Source of the DNA: Neolewinella agarilytica
GTDB taxonomy: Bacteria; Bacteroidota; Bacteroidia; Chitinophagales; Saprospiraceae
Length of the DNA: 64,000 nt
NCBI RefSeq assembly: GCF_900110645.1
Contig: NZ_FOFB01000001.1
Location: 124,001 to 188,000, forward strand
Direction: 5' to 3'
Position 1 is the first letter of the stretch; the number at the start of each line of letters is the position of its first letter. A program made the translations under genes and the position numbers. The notes beneath the pieces were generated by a model, which was not told the origin of the DNA, ran no database searches, and was given only the letters and a program-made list of their open reading frames with translations. This document shows positions 29,189-36,584 of this stretch, piece after piece.

Positions 29189-30085
29189 ATGCTTCAGCAA
29201 TTTAACCCTGACAATAAGGACCTGCTCATCTACATTGACGGAGAAATGATTCATCGGGATAAAGCCGGAATCAGTGTTTTTGACAGTGCCGTTCAGGGTG
29301 GAGATGCAGTCTGGGAAGGAATTCGGGTATATAAAGGCCGGGTATTCTCTTTGGAGGCTCACCTGGATCGGTTATTTGACTCCGCTCATGCGATGCTCTT
29401 TGCCGGCGTGCCGAGCAGAGAAGAAGTTCGCCAGGCCATCTTCACCACACTGAAGGCTAATAAGATGACAGACGGTGTACACATCAGGTTGACTCTCAGC
29501 CGGGGCAGGAAGATAACATCTGGTATGGACCCCCGCCTGAACCAGCAGGGCTGCACCCTGATAGTGGTTGCGGAGCACAAACCTCCCGTTTATCCGGAAA
29601 CCATCACCCTGGCCACCAGCTCTACCCGGCGTAACAGCCCGATGAGTATTGACAGCAAAATCCATCACAATAATCTGATCAATAATATTCTGGCAAAGAT
29701 CGAAGCCAATAACGCCGGCGCTGATGCAGGTCTGATGCTCGATAAAGACGGGTATATCTCGGAAGCCAATGGCGTCAATGTTTTCTCTATTCGCCGGGGC
29801 GTCGTCTACACTCCCCATGCAGACTATTGCCTGCCGGGCATTACCCGGCAGACCATCCTGGATATTTGCAAAGACAATGATATTCCCTGCCAGGAAAAGC
29901 GCTTATCACTTACCGAGTTTTACACCGCTGATGAGGTGTTCACAACCGGTACAATGGGAGAACTCACCAAAGTGGCCAGTATTGATGGGCGGGACATTGT
30001 CAACAAATCCGAAGGCTCCGTACTTGACCGGCTGAAGCAACTCTTCCGGGAGTTAACGGCTACAAAGGGGACGCCCATTGCCTGA
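29189..30085 (+). CDS. PLP-dependent class IV aminotransferase (branched-chain/D-amino-acid type)
   Basis: 298 residues. The fold-type IV layout is complete: Lys157 (DSKIHHNNLINN) is placed as the Schiff-base lysine, Glu192 (ISEANGVNVF) as the cofactor-N1 ligand, and the GTMGELTKV loop as the phosphate cup. The Asn-rich NNLINNILAK stretch is typical. It should transfer the amino group of a branched-chain or similar amino acid to 2-oxoglutarate. Whether it is the biosynthetic IlvE or a specialised enzyme paired with the upstream P-loop protein is uncertain; pairing argues for the latter. Confidence 0.9.
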   Translation: MLQQFNPDNKDLLIYIDGEMIHRDKAGISVFDSAVQGGDAVWEGIRVYKGRVFSLEAHLDRLFDSAHAMLFAGVPSREEVRQAIFTTLKANKMTDGVHIRLTLSRGRKITSGMDPRLNQQGCTLIVVAEHKPPVYPETITLATSSTRRNSPMSIDSKIHHNNLINNILAKIEANNAGADAGLMLDKDGYISEANGVNVFSIRRGVVYTPHADYCLPGITRQTILDICKDNDIPCQEKRLSLTEFYTADEVFTTGTMGELTKVASIDGRDIVNKSEGSVLDRLKQLFRELTATKGTPIA

Positions 30086-30097
30086 AAAAACTTCCTT

Positions 30098-30107
30098 TGC
30101 ACCTGCG
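30098..30107 (+). repeat. TGCACCTGCG core, copy 6
   Basis: Intergenic between two convergent genes. It is followed by 4 nt and GCGCCCA. Confidence 0.85.
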
Positions 30108-30127
30108 TGCTGCGCCCACTGCTTTTT

Positions 30128-31024
30128 CTACCAGTAGTAGGAATAACCAACGTAGGGCAGCGGCGGTGGAAAGAAGTTGTCTTCATCAAAGAAGACCGTG
30201 AAAATACCAAAGTGCCAGCGATGTTTCTTCGCCCCTAAGCTGGCGTTGATGGATGGGAAAAGGCTCAATTCGCTGAACTCGTCATTGAGCGTCATCAGCA
30301 TCTCCGAATACACATGCCAGCGCGGGCTGATCCGCCCGCCAATACCAAACCGGTGGCCCCAGATAGGGGACCCGGGGTCGTCATTGTTGAAGAGAATACC
30401 CGTACCGAAATTAGCAAACCGACGATCGTTTCCAACGGTCAGCATCGCCGAAACATCACCAAGAACCACCGGTCCGTTATTTGGAAAACGTTCAATCAGG
30501 GGAAGGAACAGTATTTGACTACTAACTCCCAGGTGGAGATCCGGAGTTATGCTAAAACGATATTTCTGTGTGGTCATTATCCCTAATGGTCCCGCCAATC
30601 CGACTCCCAGGCGAAGGTTTTTATTTAGGTTCCACTCGGCTACCGAGTATAAGAGATTAATTACCCGTATTTGCCCCTTTGAATGATGGGGAAGTGCCGT
30701 GCGTTCATAGGTAAGATCCGAAAAGCCGGGTACCCCTCTGGTGTCCCGATACGGGCGGCTTTCAACACTGTTGAAGACCCCTAAGAATCGTAACTCCCTG
30801 AGAGGAATGGCTGTCGGTTCATTAGTTCCTCTCACCAGAAAATAAATGGAGTCCTTCTCTACCTCCACGGCAGTGCCCAGAAGCTTGGTATAATCCAGTA
30901 ATATGAGTTGATGTAATTGACTACTGTCTCCCATATTCACTTTGTAATGAATTCTGGACTTGAAGGACTGAGCAGAAAGGCCTACACTAAAAGCTAATAA
31001 GGCGAACAAAACGATATGGCGCAT
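30128..31024 (-). CDS. Putative outer-membrane beta-barrel protein, unknown function
   Basis: 298 residues with a signal peptide (FSVGLSAQ). Alternating hydrophobic/polar strands and a final aromatic residue (YSYYW) suggest a small beta-barrel. Residues ~25-95 (KVNMGDSSQLHQLILLDYTKLLGTA) look like a separate small beta domain concerned with membrane attachment or regulation. I know no named family. It is divergent from the VUT transporter, with 110 bp between the starts. Confidence 0.78.
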   Translation of the reverse strand: MRHIVLFALLAFSVGLSAQSFKSRIHYKVNMGDSSQLHQLILLDYTKLLGTAVEVEKDSIYFLVRGTNEPTAIPLRELRFLGVFNSVESRPYRDTRGVPGFSDLTYERTALPHHSKGQIRVINLLYSVAEWNLNKNLRLGVGLAGPLGIMTTQKYRFSITPDLHLGVSSQILFLPLIERFPNNGPVVLGDVSAMLTVGNDRRFANFGTGILFNNDDPGSPIWGHRFGIGGRISPRWHVYSEMLMTLNDEFSELSLFPSINASLGAKKHRWHFGIFTVFFDEDNFFPPPLPYVGYSYYW

Positions 31025-31133
31025 GAAAACGGGGTAGAGTGAAAGAAGGTAGGTTAATAAACCTTATTGAATTATCAGACGTCAAGATAGGCATTCCACG
31101 TTGGTCTACAAGTTTCAAAATCTCTCTTAACTT

Positions 31134-31997
31134 GTGAGCGCTCTACATACTGCATTTTTAAAAACTGCTTTCAGACAGATTGATTTGAACGACAAAGAAG
31201 CAACACCCCAAAACGTCATTTCTTACCGCCCCAGCCGATTATTTATCGTATTGGCCGGCTTTTTTGTCGCTAACGCCCTGGTGGCAGAATTGATTGGGGT
31301 AAAAATCTTTGCGCTGGAAGATACTTTAGGCATCGCACCCTGGAACTTCAACCTATTCGGTGAAAGCGGTGCCCTGCAGTTTTCTGCCGGAGTGCTGTTA
31401 TGGCCGGTCGTTTTTGTCATGACCGACCTGCTCAACGAATACTACGGCCAGCGGGGTGTTCGGTTTTTAAGTTACCTGGCAGCGGGCCTGATCTCCTATG
31501 CCTTTGTGATGATTTATTTCGCCATTGAACTTGCCCCGGCTGATTGGTGGGTTGTACAGTCCGTTGACCGGAACATTGCTGACAGCCAGGCTGCTTTTGC
31601 CGTTACTTTCGGTCAGGGCTTATTCATCATTGTCGGCTCCCTGATGGCTTTCCTCCTGGCACAGCTGACGGACGTGCTTGTGTTTCAGCGAATCCGGCGG
31701 TCAACCGGCGAAAAATGGCTGTGGCTGCGGGCAACCGGCTCCACGATCGTCAGCCAGCTGGTGGACAGCTTTGTCGTGCTGCTGGTAGCCTTCAAGCTTG
31801 GCCCGGAGCTGTTTGGCGGCATCGCTGATCCCTGGCCATGGTCTCGTCTGCTGGCAGTGGCTACGGTGCAGTACACCTTCAAATTCATCATGGCGGTAGG
31901 GCTTACCCCGGTCATCTATGGAATGCATCATCTTATTGACCGGTATCTCGGCAAGGAGTTGGCAGATGAGATGAAAGCCTCAGCGGGAACCGCCTGA
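31134..31997 (+). CDS. VUT (YhhQ-like) transporter, probable queuosine-precursor uptake
   Basis: 287 residues starting at GTG (SALHTAFLKTAF). Six or seven hydrophobic segments. The core MTDLLNEYYGQRGVRFLSYL, LAQLTDVLVFQRIRR and TIVSQLVDSFVV are family hallmarks. Members of the VUT (DUF165) family import queuosine precursors such as preQ0 or preQ1 into the cytoplasm. This copy carries a ~35-residue N-terminal extension before the first membrane segment. No queuosine gene is nearby, so function rests on family assignment. Confidence 0.88.
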   Translation: MSALHTAFLKTAFRQIDLNDKEATPQNVISYRPSRLFIVLAGFFVANALVAELIGVKIFALEDTLGIAPWNFNLFGESGALQFSAGVLLWPVVFVMTDLLNEYYGQRGVRFLSYLAAGLISYAFVMIYFAIELAPADWWVVQSVDRNIADSQAAFAVTFGQGLFIIVGSLMAFLLAQLTDVLVFQRIRRSTGEKWLWLRATGSTIVSQLVDSFVVLLVAFKLGPELFGGIADPWPWSRLLAVATVQYTFKFIMAVGLTPVIYGMHHLIDRYLGKELADEMKASAGTA

Positions 31998-32039
31998 AAC
32001 CTCAGCGACCAGCCAACGACAGCAAGTATCTTTGCCGCA

Positions 32040-32522
32040 ATGAATCTGCCCAAAGAAATCGAACGTGCCCGCCAGGAGCACAAGGTCAACAAGAAATTTC
32101 TCAGCCGGGTGAAAGCCCGGCCGCCAAAAGACCTGGACCAGCAATTCCACCAACTGCATGATGAGGTCTTCACCGAGGTAGACTGCCTGCAGTGTGCCAA
32201 CTGCTGTAAAACGACCAGTCCCATATTTAGGGACGTTGACATTGACCGCCTGAGCAAGCACCTTAGCGTAAGACCAGCAGATTTAGTCAATGAGTACTTA
32301 CACCTCGATGAAGACGGTGACTACGTACTGAACAGTTCCCCCTGCCCCTTTTTGGGCCCGGACAACTATTGCTCGGTCTACGAGGCCAGGCCCAAAGCCT
32401 GCCGTGAATACCCCCACACAGACCGGAAAAACATGATCCAGATCTTGCCGCTTACGCTACGGAACACGCTTGTTTGCCCGGCCGTCAGTAAGGTCATGCG
32501 CAGGATGAGAGGGGCAGAATAG
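32040..32522 (+). CDS. YkgJ-type cysteine-cluster protein
   Basis: 160 residues, cytoplasmic. The cluster CLQCANCC (CxxCxxCC) around residue 60 is followed by CPFLGPDNYCSVYEARPKAC, matching the zinc- or iron-binding CxxCxxCC family (YkgJ). The biochemical role of the family is unresolved. A -7-like TATCTTTG at 32027-32034 ends five bases before the ATG, so its message may be nearly leaderless. It lies 42 bp after the transporter stop. Confidence 0.9.
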   Translation: MNLPKEIERARQEHKVNKKFLSRVKARPPKDLDQQFHQLHDEVFTEVDCLQCANCCKTTSPIFRDVDIDRLSKHLSVRPADLVNEYLHLDEDGDYVLNSSPCPFLGPDNYCSVYEARPKACREYPHTDRKNMIQILPLTLRNTLVCPAVSKVMRRMRGAE

Positions 32523-32629
32523 AACGTCTGGTCGACGTGAGCTCGTACGGAAGATGCATTATGCAAATCCGGTTAAAACCTCACCAATAAACCCTTATCA
32601 AGAATCATTCAAAATAAGTTCCAAAAACC

Positions 32630-32661
32630 TTGCACAGCACATTCGGCTGACGTTACCTTTG
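32630..32661 (+). promoter_or_regulatory. Promoter of the DUF4856-imelysin-HTTM-TonB operon
   Basis: TTG (32630-32632), 21 bp, TACCTTTG (32654-32661). The -7 box matches TAnnTTTG exactly. Predicted transcription start is about 30 bases before the ATG at 32701. The 180-bp region upstream is AT-richer than its surroundings and could hold an iron-responsive operator, but no convincing Fur box was seen. Confidence 0.6.
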
Positions 32662-32700
32662 CACTATTAAGATTTATTACAGATAAAAATAACCCGCCGA

Positions 32701-33915
32701 ATGAAGCTTTCTATTTACTCCTTTCTTGCTCTTTTTCTGGTTCTTGCTGCTACTGGCTGTGATGACGATGATATCATGACGCCGTCTTTCGTAGTACCCG
32801 ACACTTACGCCTTTGAGCGGAATGGTACATCCACCGTTAGCTTTAGTGGCCAGACTGAACGCCTTGGTATGGCGCAGGAATTATCCGCAGCTCTTCTTGA
32901 TTTTTCCAAGAGTGAAGAAGACCTCTTCAATATGTACCAAAACCCTGAAGGAGTAGATCCGTTTAGTGACCCTGCACTCAACGAGGCCACCAAATCCATC
33001 AGCTCTAAAGTTGCTGCCAGCCGTGACCTCTTCTTTACCAATGCAACCGCTGCCGCCGCCATTAAGGCAGACTTTGATGCCTGGATTAGCGGGCAGGTAA
33101 ATGAAGTATTCCCCAACGAAAATGAACTGGCTGCACGTGGCCAGGCCGGACAGGTAGCTGATGGAGGTAGCGTTCGCTACGTCAATGAATGGGGTCTGGA
33201 ATACAACCAGGCTTTCAGCAAAGCGCTCATCGGCGGATTAATGTACGATCAGGCCGTGAACAACTACCTGAGTACGGCCGTACTGGACGAAGGCACCAAT
33301 CAGGACGACAACGACATGGGCATTACGGTAGAAGGCGAGTCTTACACCAACATGGAGCATAAATGGGACGAAGCTTTTGGCTACATCTTTGGCCTCTCCG
33401 CCAACCCCGCTCAACCGCTCGACGATCTTGGCGAAGCGGATAACTTCCTGAACAAATACCTCAGCCGGGTAGAGGATGACCCCGACTTTACGGGCATTGC
33501 TGCAAACCTCGAGTCTGACTTCCGTTTAGGACGCGCCGCCATTGTAGTGGGCGAATACGCAGAGCGTGACGCACGGGCCAATCGCATTAAAGAAATCCTG
33601 ACCGACGTACTCGTTATCCGGTCCATCTACTACCTCAAACAAGCTGAAGCCCAACTGCGGGCAACACCACTTATGCCGCAGGCAGCTTTTCACGACCTGA
33701 GTGAGGCTTACGGTTTCGTGTATTCTCTTCGTTTCATTCGCCTGCAGGTGGATGGCCAGTTAGTGGATTACACCACCTTCTCGGACAACAGCCTCGCGGC
33801 TCTCCGTAACGCTGACGATAACGGCTTTTGGGGACTTGAGGCTGACGAACTAGCCACCCTTGCGGAAGATATTGCCTCCGTATTCTTCATCAACCTGGAA
33901 GCGGCTGCTAACTAA
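32701..33915 (+). CDS. DUF4856-type lipoprotein
   Basis: 404 residues with lipobox ATGC (Cys20) followed by an acidic stretch (DDDDI). The mature start DTYAFERNGTSTVSFSGQTERL is the hallmark of DUF4856. The protein is mostly helical, resembling the imelysin fold at the level of overall pattern. It heads the operon whose other members are an imelysin, an HTTM protein and a TonB receptor. In this context it is probably an outer-surface or periplasmic partner in uptake of a metal, most likely iron; this is inference from context. Confidence 0.88.
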   Translation: MKLSIYSFLALFLVLAATGCDDDDIMTPSFVVPDTYAFERNGTSTVSFSGQTERLGMAQELSAALLDFSKSEEDLFNMYQNPEGVDPFSDPALNEATKSISSKVAASRDLFFTNATAAAAIKADFDAWISGQVNEVFPNENELAARGQAGQVADGGSVRYVNEWGLEYNQAFSKALIGGLMYDQAVNNYLSTAVLDEGTNQDDNDMGITVEGESYTNMEHKWDEAFGYIFGLSANPAQPLDDLGEADNFLNKYLSRVEDDPDFTGIAANLESDFRLGRAAIVVGEYAERDARANRIKEILTDVLVIRSIYYLKQAEAQLRATPLMPQAAFHDLSEAYGFVYSLRFIRLQVDGQLVDYTTFSDNSLAALRNADDNGFWGLEADELATLAEDIASVFFINLEAAAN

Positions 33916-33949
33916 ACCACTCTTCAGGGTTCATAGAAATACCTTCACG

Positions 33950-35005
33950 ATGCGTATTACCTCTCTTGCTTTCCTTCTCTTGCTCTTTATTAGTGCCTGC
34001 ACCACTAATAACGGGGATGATGACGGCCCGGAACCGGTAGCCTTTGATCGGCAGGCGATGCTGGCGAATTGGGCGGACAATTTGATCGCCCCCGCCTATG
34101 AAGCGCTTGAAGCTGCGCTAATCAGTCTTGATCTGGCCGCACAGGTTTATGAGGAAAACCCCAATTCGATCTCCAGGGCACAGCTGGAAAGCAGATTTGA
34201 GTCAGCCTACCTGAGTTGGCAACGTGCCAGCCCCTTCTCCCTTGGGAAAGCTGAAGAGATTCGTCTTCGCGGACAACTCAATACCTACCCCACTGACGTG
34301 TCGCTAATCGAAGAAAACCTTGCTAACCTAAATGGTATAAACCTGGAGTTACCATCCCAGGCGGCTGCTCAGGGTTTACCGGCACTGGACTACCTGCTTT
34401 TTAGCCTTTCAGAGGATGCACTGAATAACAGCCCTGCCTACCGCAGCTATCTGAAGCAACTCACCAGCCGTATGGTCAGCCTTACCCGGATCGTCCGGGA
34501 TGACCTGGCCGTTAACCGTGATGCTTACATTCAAAACGACGGAAACAGTGCCACGGCCAGCATCGACCGGACGGTTAACGACTACATTTTCTACTTCGAG
34601 AAGTTCCTGCGGGCAGGCAAAGTGGGTATTCCCGCCGGTGTGTTCAGCGATGACCCGCTGGCCGACCGGGCAGAGAGCCTGTATGCGGGCCAGTCAAAAG
34701 CCCTGTTCTTAGCCGGACTCAACGGTAGCGAACAGTTCTTTAACAACGGCCTGAATGACTACCTCGACGCCCTTGGCGTAGAGCGGAGTGGCGAACTGCT
34801 GAGTCAACAGATCAATGATCAATTCGCTGCCATCAAAGCAGCTGCGAACTCATTAAACGACAACTTTTCCACCCAGGTGGAAAATGACAATACAGCCATG
34901 TTACAGCTTTACGACGAACTACAAAAGCAGGTGGTTTTTCTAAAAGTTGACATGCTGCAAGCACTAAGCATCAACGTGGATTACGTGGATGCTGACGGAG
35001 ATTGA
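33950..35005 (+). CDS. Imelysin-family lipoprotein (IrpA-like)
   Basis: 351 residues from the ATG at 33950; an earlier in-frame start at 33860 would overlap the preceding gene. The lipobox SAC is followed by DDDGPEP. Imelysin features include NWADNLIAPAYEAL at the start of the helical bundle, ESAYLSWQRASPF, and QGLPALDYLLF at the position of the usual GxHxxE region, which here lacks the His and Glu. The fold is known from the iron-associated IrpA/ICMP group, thought to bind metal or a metal-protein in the periplasm. It lies 34 bp after the DUF4856 gene. Confidence 0.92.
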   Translation: MRITSLAFLLLLFISACTTNNGDDDGPEPVAFDRQAMLANWADNLIAPAYEALEAALISLDLAAQVYEENPNSISRAQLESRFESAYLSWQRASPFSLGKAEEIRLRGQLNTYPTDVSLIEENLANLNGINLELPSQAAAQGLPALDYLLFSLSEDALNNSPAYRSYLKQLTSRMVSLTRIVRDDLAVNRDAYIQNDGNSATASIDRTVNDYIFYFEKFLRAGKVGIPAGVFSDDPLADRAESLYAGQSKALFLAGLNGSEQFFNNGLNDYLDALGVERSGELLSQQINDQFAAIKAAANSLNDNFSTQVENDNTAMLQLYDELQKQVVFLKVDMLQALSINVDYVDADGD

Positions 35006-35060
35006 GTAGACAATATGAAAGACGGAAAGCCCCATTGAATGGTTTTAAAATGGCGATGCT

Positions 35061-36497
35061 ATGAACGATAAATTACCGCCAGGTCAATCGGGGCTTTCGT
35101 CTGTCTTTCTCTCCGGTAATGACACCGTTTCCGCCGCACCACTGGCAACATTCCGGATTGGCTTTGGCCTCATGATGCTCCTTAGTGTCATCAGGTTTTG
35201 GTGGAATGGATGGATTGAAAAGCTCTACCTCGAGCCTGAATACTTTTTCAGTTACCGCTATTTTGAATGGGTAAAACCGCTGGGTGACTGGACCTACCTC
35301 CTCTTTGGCATCATTGCTCTTTCTGCCTTCCTGATGATGATCGGCTGGCGTTTCCGACTGGCCAGCATAGCGTTTTTCCTCAGTTTCACCTATGTGGAAT
35401 TGATGGACAAGACGACCTACCTCAACCACTACTACTTCGTCAGTATCCTGGCCTTCACGCTAATCTGGTTGCCAGCGGCCAGTGCTTACTCCGCGGATAC
35501 AGGTTGGCAAAAGGGACAAGGTGTCCCGGGCTGGACGATAACAGCGCTCAAAGTATTGGTCGGGGTTGTCTATTTCTACGCCGGCCTGGCGAAACTTAAC
35601 TCCGACTGGCTGCTGCACGCCCAGCCGCTCGCCATCTGGTTACCGGCTAAATACAGCATCCCCCTATTGGGCGATCTCTTGCAGCAGCGATGGGTTCAAT
35701 ATGCTTTTTCCTGGTCGGGTGCCGCTTACGATTTACTGATACCCTTCCTGCTTTTGTGGCGACCAACGCGGATTTTTGCCTTTATCCTCGTCGTCGTTTT
35801 CCACCTTTTGACCCGGGTGCTGTTTCCGATCGGGATGTTTCCCTACGTGATGATCGTCAGCGCAACGATCTTTTTTGCACCGGCGGTACATGAGCGTTTC
35901 CTGGATTGGGTAAGCCTGACCGTCAGATCAATCTGGCCCGGTAGCCGTTCAACTACCGAGGAAAATATTTCGGCACTTCGGCAAGCTCAGCAGGGGGCGC
36001 AAACGCAGGTGCAAGGGAAGGTTAAAAAGCAGAGTGCCCTACCGCCTTACATCGTCGCAACGATCATTGTGCTTCACCTGCTACTGCCCTGGCGCTACCT
36101 CCTGCATTCCGGCGAGCTGTTCTGGACGGAAGAAGGCTATCGCTTCAGCTGGCGGGTTATGCTGATGGAAAAGGCCGGCTACACCAACTTCCGGCTCGTA
36201 GACCCCGACACGGGGAAAAGCCGGGTCATCAACCCGGGAGACTACCTCACGACCTTTCAGGAAAAACAGATGAGCACCCAGCCAGATTTCATCCTGGAAT
36301 TTGCACATTTCCTCGCCAGAGAGAAAAAGAATGCTTCGGGTCGCCAACCAGAAGTGTACGTAGAGAGTTACGTTGCTCTTAACGGCAGGGGAAGTCAGGT
36401 CTACGTTCGCCCCGACCTTGACCTCACTACCATCACCTTTTCCACTCCGCGGACGGAGTGGCTGATGCCTTTTGAAGATTCGATTTATGGACTGTGA
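35061..36497 (+). CDS. HTTM-domain membrane protein (vitamin-K-dependent carboxylase-like)
   Basis: 478 residues. About eight hydrophobic segments fill residues 20-300, with the HTTM hallmarks LATFRIGFGLMMLL, MDKTTYLNHYY and VVYFYAGLAKLNSDWL. A variable linker follows (~300-335), then a further membrane segment and a soluble C-terminal domain. The linker contains the sequence GAQTQVQGKVKKQ, encoded by a 43-bp dispersed repeat (35974-36016). In bacteria HTTM proteins are commonly encoded with imelysin and TonB receptors, as here, and are thought to modify or assist an uptake component. Carboxylase activity is unproven. Confidence 0.9.
   Translation: MNDKLPPGQSGLSSVFLSGNDTVSAAPLATFRIGFGLMMLLSVIRFWWNGWIEKLYLEPEYFFSYRYFEWVKPLGDWTYLLFGIIALSAFLMMIGWRFRLASIAFFLSFTYVELMDKTTYLNHYYFVSILAFTLIWLPAASAYSADTGWQKGQGVPGWTITALKVLVGVVYFYAGLAKLNSDWLLHAQPLAIWLPAKYSIPLLGDLLQQRWVQYAFSWSGAAYDLLIPFLLLWRPTRIFAFILVVVFHLLTRVLFPIGMFPYVMIVSATIFFAPAVHERFLDWVSLTVRSIWPGSRSTTEENISALRQAQQGAQTQVQGKVKKQSALPPYIVATIIVLHLLLPWRYLLHSGELFWTEEGYRFSWRVMLMEKAGYTNFRLVDPDTGKSRVINPGDYLTTFQEKQMSTQPDFILEFAHFLAREKKNASGRQPEVYVESYVALNGRGSQVYVRPDLDLTTITFSTPRTEWLMPFEDSIYGL
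35974..36016 (-). repeat. 43-bp composite repeat, copy in the HTTM gene
   Basis: It joins CACTTCGGCAAGCTCA to a G-run and then to an exact TGCACCTGCG core (minus strand, core at 36004-36013). The same combination occurs at 41941-41983 in the opposite orientation with about six differences. Confidence 0.85.
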
Positions 36498-36502
36498 TAA
36501 TA

Positions 36503-36584
36503 AGTATGATAGTAGTGATAGTATGATAATAGGCACCAGGCTTCGCCTACTACCCTACTATCATTACTACCTGACTATCATACT
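36503..36584. promoter_or_regulatory. Long imperfect hairpin spanning the TonB-receptor start codon
   Basis: AGTATGATAGT (36503-36513) pairs perfectly with ACTATCATACT (36574-36584), and a second block ATGATA-n-TAGG pairs inside. The ATG at 36523 lies in the left arm, so the structure could limit translation of the receptor. It may equally be a mobile-type repeat that was taken into the gene start. Confidence 0.5.

Noticed and set aside
36503-36584. Intrinsic terminator after the HTTM gene
   Set aside because: There is no T-run after the stem and the TonB receptor starts inside it.
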